A stretch of 64,000 nt of DNA from Pontederia crassipes (GCA_030549335.1 CM060193.1:64395646-64459645), one strand, 5' to 3'; positions 24,076-37,047 are shown, counted from the stretch's first letter. Program-made: numbers and translations. Notes: generated by a model not told the origin, from the sequence alone.

Positions 24076-24980
24076 TTGAAAACGTAGAAGGCTAAAAGGC
24101 ATACCTGTTGAAGAAAATGTGGAGGAAGATGAATGCGACGGGGAAGAAAATATGATTAGGTTAAACAACAATATTTATACATTAATGCTTATTATTTTGC
24201 TTTTTTGTGGTAAAAGGAAAAAAATACATGACAATTTGATCTTAGAATAACAAATATTTTTTTGGGTTCTAATCATTTATTTAACGAAATAAAAAGAATG
24301 TAAAAATATATAAATATGTATATATATAACCTTAATCCCAATCAAAGTTAAATAATTTTAAAAAGTTAGACATACATAAAAATAAAAAGCAAAAAAAATA
24401 ATTTATCATCTGAGTAAAGAATAAATAAATATTATCATAAACAAAAAAATTATCATCTAAGTATTAACATAAATAAATATTAGAATTTAAAAGATAAGAT
24501 ATTTAGTTTATCTTTTATTAATAATAATTTATAAAACAATCTAGGTGATTATAAATCATATAATTTTTAAGTTCAATGTAAACGAATAACAATTATTAAT
24601 GAAATTTTATCAACAAAACACATATATATGTCTATGTACAATTAATAATGTTGAAATGATATTTCTTGAATAGCAATAAAGTATAAATCAAACATTATGC
24701 TTTTATATAAATTTTACATGTTAGTTGCCGCAAATTTTAAACAATGTAACAAATACATAATGTTGCCTTATAAAATTTTTGTGGCTAATATTGATGATAA
24801 AGAATATAGTTTATTACGAAAATTAAAATTGTGGCAATTACCTATATTATTTGCCACAAAATAAATCTTCATACAATTGCTAAATGATTATTACCACAAT
24901 ATAAATTACTTGTGACTACAAGTGAATTAATACTCACAAAAATAATAATCGTGACTATAAGATATGATTGTGTTATTAGG

Positions 24981-25494
24981 CCACACAGAGTTATATATAA
25001 ACTTGTGTTATCCTTCCGAATATATCAAGACGATCTTAGATCATATATTTGGATTCAAATCAATTCATCTCCGCTCGCTATACACTAAGCGCTGAGGTGA
25101 TTATCCGTGTGACAGTCCAATAATTCTCGAGTTTGACACTTAAACTCTTACGAGTTCACAACTTTAGTCATGAAATCAAGTGAGAACTCATAGTGGAATC
25201 GGACTTGATGCTAAATTCGACTAGACTCTAGTGGACTCGTGTAGACTCGAGTAAACTCGGATAAACTCGATCAAGTCTGCAGGTACAATCGCCAAATGCA
25301 AAAGTTAATCATTTAACCAAAATTTGATGTTGAAATTGAAATGAAAATAGCATTAAACATTCATGATTTAACAACTAAGAATACTTTATATTTTAATTTG
25401 CATGACTCATGAATTACTTTGGTAATTTGATGTATAAACTTTGAACTCTTTACATTTCAACTACATCGACGTTGCTTGTAGAGTGTGATGAATT
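24981..25494. other. No gene recognised; short ACTCG-rich stretch
   Basis: A cluster of GACTCGAGTAAACTCG-like phrases at about 25190-25275 is the only notable feature before the Copia element. Confidence 0.4.
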
Positions 25495-25499
25495 GTTAA

Positions 25500-25818
25500 T
25501 GTTGGTGTGCCTTGAATTATGTACCCTGTACCCAAAACTATGAAAGAAAAAAAAATAAAAAAGGATAAAAAATGAGAATATGTGGCGGAAACGGAGGGCT
25601 TAGGCCGTTATATGATGTATGAGGGTTAGGGTTTTATATGATGTACACTCTCTTTGGCTCATAGTGGAAATTTCTGGCGGCGGCCTCCTTTGCCCGTGGA
25701 TGTTTCTCTCTTGTTCACATTGATCAAGAGAGTTTTACCACGTTAAATCTCTGTGTTCATCTTCTCTTTCTTTCGTTGTTTTGATTATTCATCGATCCTC
25801 GGTGTTCTATTCGCAACA
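25500..25818 (+). repeat. 5' LTR of the Copia/Tork element
   Basis: 319 bases, TG...CA termini, followed by the primer-binding site at 25821-25834. About 96 percent identical to the 3' LTR. Confidence 0.95.
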
Positions 25819-25851
25819 AATTGATATCAGAGCCGAGTTTCTTTTCGCGAA

Positions 25852-27632
25852 GATGACTACAACGAAGTTCGACATCGAGAAGTTCGACGGGAACACAAAT
25901 TTCAGTTTGTGGCAGGTTCGGATGCATGCCATCCTGGTTCAGAATGGGTTAAAGAAGGCGCTGTCGGGTCAAAAGCCTGACGCCATGGAGGCGTCCGCCT
26001 GGGAGGATCTTGATGAGAAGGCAATGTCTGCGATTCAGTTGTGCCTGACGAACGATGTTCTTCAGGAAGTTCTCGCAGAGAAGACGACGGCCGGTCTTTG
26101 GACGAAGTTGGAAACTCTGTATCTGACGAAAACCCTAGCGAATCGACTTGTGTTGAAGCAGCGGCTGTACACCTTTCGTATGGCCGAAGGTACGTCGATC
26201 AAATCACATATCAGTGAGTTCATTGCCCTAATCAATGATTTGAAAAACGTAGATGCAAAGGTTGATGATGAAGATCAGGCCCTATTACTTCTTTGTTATC
26301 TGCCATCTTCATATAAAACCTTTAAGGAGACGATGATCTACGGTAGGGACAAAACTCACGTTTGAAGATGTTAAGGGCAGACCGCTGAGCAAAGAAAAGT
26401 TGGATAATGAATTGGGATCAAGCAGCAAATCTGATGATCAAGCCTCAGGTCTGATCGCAAGAGGCAAACATCAGACGAGAAATCAAAATCAAGATAGATC
26501 CAGATCCAAGTCGAAGAACAGAGATAAAGTCTGCAATTATTGCAAGAAGAAGGGTCATATCAAAGTAGAGTGCTACAAATTACAGAATAAGAATAAAAGG
26601 ATTAACGATGGCAACGAGAAGGGAAATCAAAAGGCTGAAGTTGCAGATGCCGGTGTAGCAGAAAGTGATAATGAAGATGTTCTGTTGGTAACGGCATCAA
26701 ACAAATCCAGATCATCAAGTGAATGGATTCTCGATTCTGGATGCTCATACCATATGTGTCCCAATCGAGATTGGTTCTCCATGTACAAATCTGTTGAAGG
26801 TGGAGTCGTTCTTATGGGCAACAATGCTGCCTGTAAGACTGTTGGTATTGGGTCCATCCAGATTAAGATGCATGATGGGATTATTAGGACATTATCAGAA
26901 GTCAGACATGTTCCTGATCTGAAGAAGAATCTTATCTCTCTCGGTGTCTTAGACTCAAATGGTTGCAAAGTTATTATTGAGTCTAATGGAATGAAAATTT
27001 CCCGTGGTGCTCTTGTGTTGATGAAAGGCCTCAAAATCGATAGTTTGTATGTTCTCCAAGGTTCGACGGTGATAGGTTCAGCAGCAGTCTCATCTATTTC
27101 AGAGGAAGATTGCACAAAGTTATGGCACATGCGTTTGGGCCATATGAGTGAGAAGGGCATGCAAGTTCTCAGTAACAGAGGTCTTCTTCCTGGTGCAAAA
27201 GTTGGAAAGTTAGAGCTGTGTGAGCATTGTATCTTCGGAAAGCAGAAGAGAGTTAGTTTCGGCTCAGCCATTCATAAGACGAAGGGAACCCTTGATTACA
27301 TCCATTCAGATTTATGGGGTCCTTCTCAGGTTCCTTCGAAAGGAGGAAATATGTACTTGCTGACATTTATTGATGATTTCTCTAGAAAAGTTTGGGTCTA
27401 TTTTCTAAAGCATAAAGATGATGTATTCGAAACATTCAAGTCATGGAAGACTTTGCTAGAGAAGAAATCTGGAAAAGTTGTGAAGAGACTGAGGACTGAT
27501 AATGGACTAGAATTCTGTAATTCTAAGTTCAATGAATTCTGTGACAAAGAAGGTATTGCAAGGCATCACACAGTTGTGAGAACTCCACAGCAGAATGGAG
27601 TCGCAGAAAGAATGAACAGAACCCGTGAATAA
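25852..27632 (+). pseudogene. Copia gag-protease-integrase region (fossil)
   Basis: The block opens at an ATG with MTTTKFDIEKFDGN and follows the Tnt1-type gag pattern (FSLWQVRM, LANRLVLKQRLY). It continues with a CCHC knuckle CNYCKKKGHIKVEC, the protease signature WILDSGCSYHM, the pre-integrase HMRLGHMSEKG, and an integrase core with DLWGPS and TDNG. This is fossil retrotransposon coding sequence. It is broken and not expected to yield a complete polyprotein. Confidence 0.9.
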
Positions 27633-27639
27633 GAAGATT

Positions 27640-29070
27640 GTTGGTTGCAAATGGGTGTTCAAGAAGAAATAAGGAATCAATAATGAAGAGACAAAGTACA
27701 AAGCAAGATTGGTGGTAAAAGGGTACAGTCAAGTGGAGGGTGTTGATTTTCATGATGTGTTCTCTCTAGTTGTGAAACATACTTCTATTCGTACTTTGCT
27801 TGCTATTGTTGCTTTGCAGAATCTTGAACTTGAGCAATTAGATGTTAAGACTGCATTATTACATGGTGATCTAGAAGAAGATATATATATAGAGCAGCCA
27901 GAGGGTTTTCATGTTGAAGGTAGAGAAGATCAAGTTTGCAATCTAAAGAAGTCCTTGTATGGACTTAAACAATCTCCTCGGCAGTGGTATAAAATGTTTG
28001 ATTCATTCATGTTGAGTATTGGTTTTGCTAGAAGCAAATATGATAGTTGTGTTTATTTGAATCAACTTGCCGATGGTTCATTCATCTATTTGTTGCTCTA
28101 TATTGATGATATGTTAATTGCAGCGAAAGATATATCTGAAATTAATATTTTGAAAAATAAGTTAAGTTCTGAATTTGAGATGAAGGATCTTGAAGCAGCA
28201 AAGAAGATTTTGGGAATGGAAATTTCTAGATATAAAAGTTCAGAAAGACTATTTCTGTCTCAGCAGAAATATATTGAAAAAGTTTTGGAGCGTTTTAGAA
28301 TGCAGAATGCTAAGACTGTCAGTACACCGATTGCAGCACACTTTAAACTCTCAGCTTCATGTTCACCTCAAACTGATGAAGACAAAAGGTATGTGTCAAA
28401 AGTTCCTTACTGTAGTGCAGTTGGTAGCATTATGTATGCAATGGTTTGCACTCGTCCAGATATATCTCATGCTGTTAGTGTTGTTAGTAGATATATGTCT
28501 AATCCAGGAAAGAAGCACTGGGAAGCTGTTAAGTGGATACTGAGATATTTAAGAGGTACTTTTGATGTATGCTTGGAATTTGGTAGAAATTCAGCTGGAC
28601 TGGTTGGCTATGTTGATTCAGATTTTGCAGGAGATCTTGATAGAAGAAGGTCCCTAAATGGTTATGTCTTTACTATTACTGATTGTGTTGTGAGTTGGAA
28701 AGCTATTTTGCAGGATACAGTAGCATTATCCACTACTGAAGCTGAATACATGGTCATCATTGAAGCTGTGAAAGAAGCTATCTGGTTGAGAGGATTAGTT
28801 GGAGAGCTCACTATGAAAGAGGAAGCTACTGTCATATATTGTGATAGTCAGAGTGCAATACATCTTACAAAAGATCAAATGCATCATGAAAGAACAAAGC
28901 ATATAGATGTGAGATATCATTTTGTTCGAGATATTGTGGAAAAGCAAGATGTTCAAGTTCAGAAGATTAGCATACATGACAATCCAGCAGATATGATGAC
29001 AAAGAGCTTACCTGTTGCCAAGTTCGACTATTGTTCAAACTTGGCGGACATTACGCAAAGATCAAGCTAG
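27640..29070 (+). pseudogene. Copia reverse transcriptase-RNase H region (fossil)
   Basis: The block encodes [25 protein letters not shown], the catalytic YIDDM, and RNase H signatures DSDFAGD and [10 protein letters not shown], ending with the C-terminal [11 protein letters not shown] region typical of Copia. A long frame runs from 27709 to 29070. The N-terminal side of the reverse transcriptase is incomplete compared with whole family members. Confidence 0.9.
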
Positions 29071-29155
29071 GCCCTCGTGGGCCATTCGGCAAAGGAGAGC
29101 ATGTTGAGCATTTTATTTTTGAGAGTTTTGTGAAATTAAAGTCAATGTGGAGATT

Positions 29156-29474
29156 TGTTGGTGTGCCTTGAATTATGTATCCTGTACCCAAAATTATGAA
29201 AGAAAAAAAAATGAAAAAGGAGAAAAAATGAGAATCTGTGGCGGAAGCGGAGGGCTTGGGCCGTTATATGATGTATGAGGGTTAGGGTTTTATATGATGT
29301 ACACTCTCTTTGGCTCATAGTGGAAATTTCTGACGGCGGCCTCCTTTGCTCGTGGATGTTTCTCTCTTGTTCACATTGATCAAGAGAGTTTTACCACGTT
29401 AAATTTTTGTGTTCATTTTCTCTTTCTTTCGTTGTTTTGATTATTCATCGATCCTTGGTGTTCTATTCGCAACA
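29156..29474 (+). repeat. 3' LTR of the Copia/Tork element
   Basis: 319 bases, with the same TG...CA termini as the 5' LTR, followed directly by the GTTAA duplication. Confidence 0.95.
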
Positions 29475-29584
29475 GTTAAAAATAATGAATGATTAATATG
29501 AGTGAGTTGAAATATGACCAATGAACTCATTACATTTTAAACTAACATATACACATTATTTTTCACAAATATTTTATAACATAT

Positions 29585-32579
29585 TGCAACATTCCAAAGT
29601 TCACTTGTATGCAAATTAACTTAATTGATAGTTAATAAAGTTAATTATTCATTTAGGTCGGAATTAATTTAATTAAAATATTATAATTAATATTATCATA
29701 ATTAACTTATAGCCTTATTGGGTAGTTGGGCATAATAATCAAATTTGAATTAATTAATAATGAACATATGCTATTTTTATTTTTAATCTAATTGAAAGCA
29801 AGCTAATGAGCTAGATTCGGAATGTATAATTATTTTGTCAATTATTTTATTTGATCAAAGTTTAATTTAATTGAATATGATAGCATGTCCTAGCAAATCA
29901 AATTAGTAGAGTTTCCTCTAAATTAATTACTATATTTGATCTAATTATATTGTAATGGAAATTCTTGAAATTAATTAATTGCTTGTAACCTAAATCAATG
30001 AAATGCCTAATTAGGACTTTTGTCCTTATCTTAAATATCCACCACCGCTTCGTTTAGTTTGATCAAATTACTGGTCACATATATTTTTTAAACCAATCAC
30101 TTAAATTCTACATGCCCAGCTCATAACCAACTCATGCAGCCACTAATTGATTTAATACTTTGTTCTTATCCCTCTGCCTGATAGCCGATTACTAACCACA
30201 AGTGCCAAATTTCAAGTTAGAGGAAACATTAAGCGATGAGTCATAGGTGTGAGGTATGTATAGGGTGGATCCATTTAATTCCCCGCTGTGCACAAGTTTT
30301 GATAGAAGTTTACCCTTGTCATACTAATTGAATTGGTAAGGGAAATTAAAACAATCGAGTAGAAACATGGAACAAGTAGAAGTATATTTTTCAGTTTTAA
30401 ATTTTGAAAGCTGAATGTTTAGTTAGATAATAAAATATCTTATTGTGATTGAAACATTATGAAAGTTAAATCACATGATCCATTAGAAGTGTAGTTTCCA
30501 AATAAGAAAGAAGTGTCATCAAATTTTATGTATTTAAAAAGTTATGTGTTAATTAGTTTGAAGTGCCTTGCTGTCCTGGCAAAAGAAGTAGGCCTAATTG
30601 TCAATTATGTTGTAAATTTTATACTTTGAAACCAATTATGATTTTTATAGACCCCACACTTACCTGAACTAAGGTTTTAAAATAATTTTAACTTCAAAAT
30701 AATCTATGTAGGGAAAGTTATGAGGAGAATAAATGGTACCTCTCAGTTTTTAGAAGTATGATCAAGATATAACATGTCAGTGATCACAAAAATTTATGTG
30801 GATAAATTTTGAGGAGTAAAAATCTATAATTAATATATGTTGTACTTTTAGAGTCTAGTTTCATTGAGCTTTGAAATCATATTTATTGGATATCCAAAGA
30901 AAAAGTTACGCATTCATATTTAAGGTGTTATATTTTGTCTTCCGAAACTATTACTGATTTTGAAAATTATGTATTAAATCTAATATAAATAGAATTATTT
31001 CATAAATTAGGGTCAGAAAGATACAGAAGTTAAGTCTCATTTACATTTGGAATCGATTGGATATTCCTAGTTAAAGTTATAAATTGTTAACAGAACCTCA
31101 CTCAGTCTATTAGAAGGAAACTTGGGGCATACTAAGTTGATATTTTTTAAAATTATTGTGCTCAATCCAAATAGATATAAATTTAAGAATTTTATGAGTT
31201 ACACTTTAGGATGTCTAAATTTAGGAAAAATTGAAAGAGCCATAAAACAATATGTTTCCTATTTTATATAGATCATAAGCAAGGTCGCCCAGTCTGTCAG
31301 AACACACAAATAATATGAAATTTAGGTTAATCATTGATTTTTATGAGAAATAAACATGATGAACTAAAAATATGAATTTTTTAGAGATTAAATCTTATGT
31401 AATTTGGAGCTAAGTAAAATTGAAATCAATTAATTCTCTTATTTATATTAAGAGATATGAATTTTATTTCGTAGTATATTCAATCTGCTAGGGTATTATA
31501 TGAACCCTTATGATTGATCAATCAATTAAGCTATAGGATAAAAGGCATGAGTAATATATAACATTACTCATTGTTGTATTCATGTGACATATTGGTGCTC
31601 ACATCATAATATTAGTAAGAGCACATATTATTGACATAGGATTAGAAGAATAACAAGGAAAAGAAAAGGAAAAGGTCTTTCGATATTGTCATAAGAGGTA
31701 AGTTAGTTTTTCCTACTCTATGTATTTACCTCTTTTGAATTCAGTGTGACACTGATTGTGATATGTATTTACCTCTCTCTGATCCGTTTCCTTAAAATGG
31801 AATGAGATAAGATGGAGCTAAGTGCCATACGGGGCTAAGTGCTACATTGTGAAAAATCATGGTGGGAGCCACCTCTAGAATCTGTATGGGCCACATTTGG
31901 AAGCCATCTATCGACTATACAAACTAATTAATTGAGGATTCGTGCATTCATATGAGAGTGTTGCATTTGCATATATATGTTTGATGTGATTTAGATGATA
32001 TTGTTTACATATTAAGTGTGATGCTTCTGATTAGTATATTATATATGTAATTATCAAATATATGAAAATACCTATTTTGTTATTATAATTATTGCATGCT
32101 TTTTATGTCTCTCTGAATTGATTAGTTGGTAACACATAGGCTATGAGTTATTAACTTATTGAATTATTTTATCTCACTCTGTTGTTTCCAATATTTTTCA
32201 AATTAATATAACTATTTGGTGATCGTGGAAGGTGATAGTCTTAGACGGGTTCTATAACAACTTTGGTGGTAAGACATTAAGAAGAAGTGCATCTGTCGTG
32301 TCCTTCTATTTGGATGCCGAGAGGTTTGGTCATGTATAATGCATATGTATTATTTTGTATCTTATAAAAAGACAAAATCATTTTATGAAATGTAAAACTT
32401 AAGGACTATTGGTTTCCTCTAAATTATCATTAGTTGTATAATTTGTTTAGTGATATTTTTATTCTTACGTTATAAAAAAATCACATCACATTTTCACATA
32501 CCTTTCTTAATTTTGTTTGATCGTCTAAACTGAGTTGTGAACTCTGATTTAAATCACAATTTAAATCAGGGTCGTGACA
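29585..32579. mobile_element. Solo LTR, 2995 bases, with perfect CATAT target duplication (family beta, copy 2)
   Basis: It begins TGCAACATTCCAAAG and ends AGGGTCGTGACA, matching the ends of the solo LTR at 8303-11220. Similarity continues through much of the length (for example GTCTAGTTTCATTGAG at about 30850, AAGTTATAAATTGTT at about 31073 and GGGAGCCACCTCTAGA at about 31864). CATAT flanks both ends (29580-29584 and 32580-32584). There is no internal domain. The two copies are diverged, I estimate roughly 30 percent in places, so they are older insertions or different subfamilies. Confidence 0.9.
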
Positions 32580-32884
32580 CATATAATATTAAATATATAT
32601 AAAGTCATGTACATAAACTCTATGAGTTCACATTTCGAATTTATGTCTCGAGTTTACTAGACGTAAAATGAGTCAACGTAAACTCTCGAGCATGAAAACC
32701 TTAGTGTGACTAATAATCTCATGCCTGATTGACATACTCTATATGCATTGTCAAAACCATTAACTAACTCATCCAGAATAAAAACAACACAATTTTATTC
32801 ATCGTAAGAATATTTTAGAGTACATTAATAAGTCTTGCGCATGTTAATGCATCAGTCAAATATGGCTTAATAGTTATCTGATAC
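32580..32884. other. Short AT-rich flank, nothing recognised
   Basis: It holds the right CATAT duplication and ACTCTCGAG phrases like those at 25.2 kb, which suggests that both stretches belong to one older sequence now split by the Copia element and solo LTR. Confidence 0.4.
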
Positions 32885-33985
32885 ACTATAAGAAAAATGA
32901 CTTTTAGCGACCATAATTAACGAATATATTCAAATCTACTTGTTAAACACTATTATTAATGATAAGTTAAAAATTTGGTCGTCAACAATAAGGACCAGAA
33001 ATAAACTAGTCCTTAATATTTTTATAACTTGTTGTTAAAAGTTAACTATAGGAACAAGATTGGACTTGACGTTAAAATATTAAAATTAACAACTACAATC
33101 TTGCCGTTAAAAATATTGATGAGTCAAGTAAAAAAAATCTTAAAATGATATTTAGAAGATATATTTCTTTTCATTTTATTTTCTTCTTTTAATTTTTATA
33201 TACCTTTGTAAGCAAAAATATTATTTTATTATTATTTTAAAATTCAAATAAAAAAATTAAATTATACTTTATGTTTTAATATTATTCTTCAAGTTTTAAT
33301 ATCATTAATAAGAGATAAACAAATATCTTCACTTTTAATTTTTAATATTTATTTTCGTTAATATAATTAAGAATGTCAATATCTCTTTACTTATAATAAT
33401 CAATAATATTTAATTATTCATTTTTTTTATTTTTATGTATGTTTAACTTTTCTTCATTTATTTAACTTCGATTAGAATTTAATATATATATTTCCTAAAA
33501 AAATTCTGAAAAGATAAATATAAAATATTTATTATTTTAAGATCAAAGCTAAAAACATTACTTTTATCATCATAATTTTGTTAATAACAATTAAAATATA
33601 ATTAATCATCGAATTCTAACTTAATTTTTTTACTATACTTTTTTATCTCTTCTCTCGCACACCGGCAAGGACGAATGACCCATCGTCTCCTTCTACTCCA
33701 ATGTGCTGCGCGAGAGATGACAAAGGCGCGCTGGGCGGCCGTCCAGGCCACCTCACCAGCAGAGGCGATAGTCAGGGCGCCTCTCGTGCAGAGGCGGCCC
33801 CGATGGCCGCCCACTCGAGCAGAGGTGGCCGTCGATGGCTGCCTCTCGCGTGAGGCGGCCGCCGGATGGCCGCCCCTCGCGCAGAGGCGGCCGTCGACTA
33901 TCGACGGTTGCCTCTGCTCGAGAGGTAGTTTCGGCAGCGGCCTCTTGCAGGCGATCGTTGATGGCCGCCTCTCGCACGGATATTT
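32885..33985. mobile_element. CACTA-like element, left terminus plus GC-rich array (element F)
   Basis: It begins CACTATAAGAAAAATGAC followed by TTTTAGCGACC, and subterminal motifs such as TTGTTAAAAGTTAAC and TTAACAACTAC follow (32920-33110), giving a CACTA-type left end. The array at 33700-33985 is the same 30-base GC-rich minisatellite as in CACTA E. No inverse terminus is found to the right, so the element is truncated or its end is displaced. No transposase is seen. Confidence 0.5.
33700..33985. repeat. GC-rich minisatellite, period about 30 bases (same unit as at 23-24 kb)
   Basis: About nine units with the hairpin core GCCTCTCGCGCAGAGGC and variants. Adjacent long frames on both strands are translations of the repeat. 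Confidence 0.8.
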
Positions 33986-34022
33986 ATGCTTAATGATTTT
34001 GCAAGTATTTATGCTTAATGAT
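33981..34022. repeat. Short tandem duplication
   Basis: TATTTATGCTTAATGATT occurs twice, separated by TTGCAAG, in direct repeat (period about 25 bases). Confidence 0.85.
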
Positions 34023-35829
34023 TGATAGATGTTGTACATAGCACTAGATTGAGTTGTCTAATTTTATGATTTCCGCATTTATTAGAATTGTGAACTTATG
34101 AATATTTTAGTTAATTAGAATATTACGGATTATTAGCTATTATTATTGAAAAAGACATGCATTTTATAAATTTTATTTTGAAAAATTGCTTCATGAAAAA
34201 TTGTGCAGCATCTCTGGATGACTCTAAGCACATGAAAGTCACGTGGGTCTCGGGGTTTGACAATGATCTTGATATAAGGGAGAAGAATCCAGAGGTCTAT
34301 GTCATGAAAAATTCAACGCCATAGGGATCCCCCTACATATCTTAAGTTGGCTGAAAAACTAATTAAGTTCGCGTCTGCTAGAAGCTACACAATGAGATTT
34401 TGGCCGTCTGTAGTGCTCGAACGGCGTTTATAAACTCTCGACCACTCCTTGAACGACGTTCCCCTATGTGTTGAACTTCGAAACGCATGTTCGGTTGCCC
34501 TCTGGATCAACTAGGGATGCGTGCAAATGAAGAAGTAAGAGAGGCTCGTGGTGCAAAATTTGTTGGAGACTAATCATCCTGGCTAGTCACTCTTAGACTT
34601 TATCTATAGTTCTTAATTAGGGTTTTTTACTCTTATTCGACTAATTCTTCATTTATCATTAATTATCTTATGACAAATATTCATTAAATGCAAATTTTAC
34701 AAATTATTTCATAATTACACTTATAAAAAAATCATCTCTACTCAATTTTTTTCATCTCTTTCATAATTTCTTTCAATCAAACACTACTTTCACCTTATTC
34801 TTTTATTTCCATATTTTCTCTAATTTCAGAATTATTTAATTCTATAATATTTTATGATCTAATTTTTGAAATAAAATAATAATAAATATTATTTTAATGG
34901 CTAAAATATTTCTAAATCATAAAACTCTCAATACTATTCTATTTGGAAGTCCCATATTCATTAAATATTCTTTGAATCTCAAATCAAATTAAGATCTTTA
35001 ATCTTAATCTGATTATAATTCCTACTTCCAATAAAATTTAATCTTTCTTTATTTTCTTTTTTTCCTTTCTAATCATACTCTAATTCTAATTCCTTTTCCA
35101 AGTAAAATTAACCTTTCTTTCTATTCATATTTCATTTCAAATTATATTCCTATTCCTTTTCAAATTCTCTTTCAGTCATCTTTAACCCACTAAAATTTGA
35201 ATTTAATTTAGCAAATTGCCCTTCGTGAAATCTTGGAGTGTTATGCATGACCCTGAAAATATGACATTACTAATCCTTCATGTTTGATAAATCCTTTGGT
35301 GCCCAACTCCGATAAAAGGAAACAAAAATGAGATTTTTTTAGAAGGCAAACAACTAAGGAATTCCATGAAAAAAAGAAAAAAAAACAAAATTGTTTGTCT
35401 GACATCAGGAATTAAGTCTCCCATCACATAATTGAGTCTTAAAACTCTAAACATTTTCCTCATACAAGAAACATTACAATAAGAAAAAAGAAGTGAAGTC
35501 GTCATTTCTCACAGAAGCGAGAGTTCTTGAAATCAAATATATTACCAACCTTTCAGAAAAGAGAATCAGTTTAGCAATCATAATATCTTCTCAGTCTATT
35601 CAATTGAATGCATGAAAAAGTGGTAATACATCAAATGATAGAGGACGTTAACTTTCAAGCCCAAATATATATTTTATTCACCGAGTCAATCTGAAAACTG
35701 CAACAAGTACATAAGAGGACAACTAAACAAAAGACGCAACAGTAGCGGACGTGATATCTGCTACGTAATTGTGTCCCTAGTCTAATGCGTCGCTATTGCG
35801 AAGCTGAGGTGGCGCCGACGTGTTAGTTA
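34023..35829. other. No gene recognised
   Basis: GTGGGTCTCGGGGTTTGACA near 34243-34262 resembles the end of an LTR, but no start is found. The part from 34640 to 35200 is strongly AT- and CT-rich. Small frames on the minus strand near 35300-35500 have no known domain. Confidence 0.4.
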
Positions 35830-35940
35830 TTTATTAATTATACATTAATTGAATGTACATAAATTAATATATATGTATATCTAATTATATCTACATATAT
35901 GTATATGTGTATGTATATATATATTAAATTAATTACCGAC

Positions 35941-36095
35941 TGATTCGTTCGCCTGTGCATCGGATCCGCCGCCTGCTGCCGGATCCAGCCGCCTATGTGC
36001 CGGATCCGGCCACTAGCGCAGGATCCGATAGTCATGCGGCCGATTCGGCCGCTTGTGCATCGGATCCGACAGTCAGTGCGCCGAATCCGACCCCT
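35941..36095. repeat. GC-rich minisatellite with 20-base period inside CACTA G
   Basis: CGGATC or a variant starts at 35961, 35980, 36001, 36021, 36041, 36061 and about 36082. The period and core match the array at 4904-5260. Confidence 0.85.
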
Positions 36096-36305
36096 TGATT
36101 GTCGGAGTCGAGAGAGAGGGAGAGGGAGAGGGAGTGGGGGAAGGCGACTGGGATCGCCGGAGTCGTGAAAAGTCGCCGGAGTCGTGGGAGAAAGAGGGAG
36201 AGGAGGAGAGATAGCGGGTGAGAAAGGGGGGAACGAGTGACGAGAGAGGGGGCGCGAGAACGAGGGAGAGTGAGGGAACATTGGGCAGAAAAATATTAGA
36301 GTTAG

Positions 36306-37000
36306 TGACGGGTATATCCTTTGAAATTATCAAAGGATTTAAGATGCATCGATAATTTCTAAGGATGTATCCGTCAGTAATTAAAATATATTATTTTTAT
36401 CAATGTTTATATATGAAATGTTATTATTAAACATTAATAATATTATATGTATTAATATATATGACTAAAAAAATTGATAATATTATATTATATTATAAAT
36501 AAATGGAAGATAGATATATATTATATTATAAACATTCATAAAAATATTATTTAATTACCGACGGGTATATCCTTCGGAATTATAAAAGGATTTGCTATCC
36601 GTCGATAATTCCGAAAGAGATACCCAGTAATTAAAATAATAATATTTTTTTATCAATATTTATATATGAAATCTTATTATTAAACACTAATAATATTATA
36701 TCTATTAATATATGTGACTAAAAACATTAATACTATAATATTATATTATAAATAAATGGAAGATAGATATGTATTATAAATATTCATAAAAATATTATTT
36801 ATTAATTACCGATGGGTATATCCTTCATAATTACCGAAGGAGTTGAGATCCGTCAATAATTCCAAAGAAAGTATCAGTCAGTAATTAAAATAATATTATT
36901 TTTTTATCAATATTTATATATATATTATCTTATATTATGTATAATATTAAAGTATCATATATAGACACTTTCAATTACATTTGACAATTTATTTTTCTGG
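36306..37000. repeat. Three tandem units of about 252 bases in CACTA G
   Basis: The phrase CGGGTATATCC (or TGGGTATATCC) recurs at 36309, 36562 and 36813. It is followed each time by an ATCCGTC-like inverse motif and a long AT-rich spacer. Confidence 0.85.
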
Positions 37001-37047
37001 TAGGTAGGATCAACTACTTCCATGTGGTTGCAAGTTCAAACCCCAAT

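Larger units (their letters stand above)
21124..24980 (-). mobile_element. CACTA transposon with transposase remnant (element E)
   Basis: The start CACTACAACAAATATAATC is mirrored at the right end by GTGACTATAAGATATG then ATTGTGTTATTAG, a degraded inverse copy. Both arms carry repeated GTGACTATAA and GTCACGAAT-type subterminal motifs (21125-21290 and 24780-24975). On the minus strand, Transposase_24-like remains occupy 22760-21800. A 30-base-period GC-rich minisatellite (22990-24075) lies upstream of that gene. Flanking triplets CCT and CCA are close but not identical, so the right boundary is accurate only to a few bases. Confidence 0.7.
25500..29474 (+). mobile_element. Copia retrotransposon, Tork (Tnt1-like) lineage, with both LTRs and GTTAA target duplication
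   Basis: Two 319-base LTRs (25500-25818 and 29156-29474) start TGTTGGTGTG and end TTCGCAACA. GTTAA occurs on both sides (25495-25499 and 29475-29479). The sequence after the left LTR, TTGATATCAGAGCC, matches the initiator-methionine tRNA primer site. The interior codes, in order, for gag, zinc knuckle, protease, integrase, then reverse transcriptase and RNase H, the Copia order. At 3.98 kb it is shorter than whole family members (about 5 kb) and is broken, with about three breaks. The LTRs differ at about 13 of 319 positions (about 4 percent). At the often-used grass rate of 1.3e-8 per site per year that suggests about 1.6 million years. Confidence 0.95.

Noticed and set aside
22997-24079. 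Several Arg/Ala-rich frames on both strands
   Set aside because: They are readings of the 30-base minisatellite; the same peptide pattern recurs in each unit and on both strands.
33602-34039. 145-codon and 116-codon frames near 33.8 kb
   Set aside because: Same minisatellite as at 23-24 kb; not a gene.
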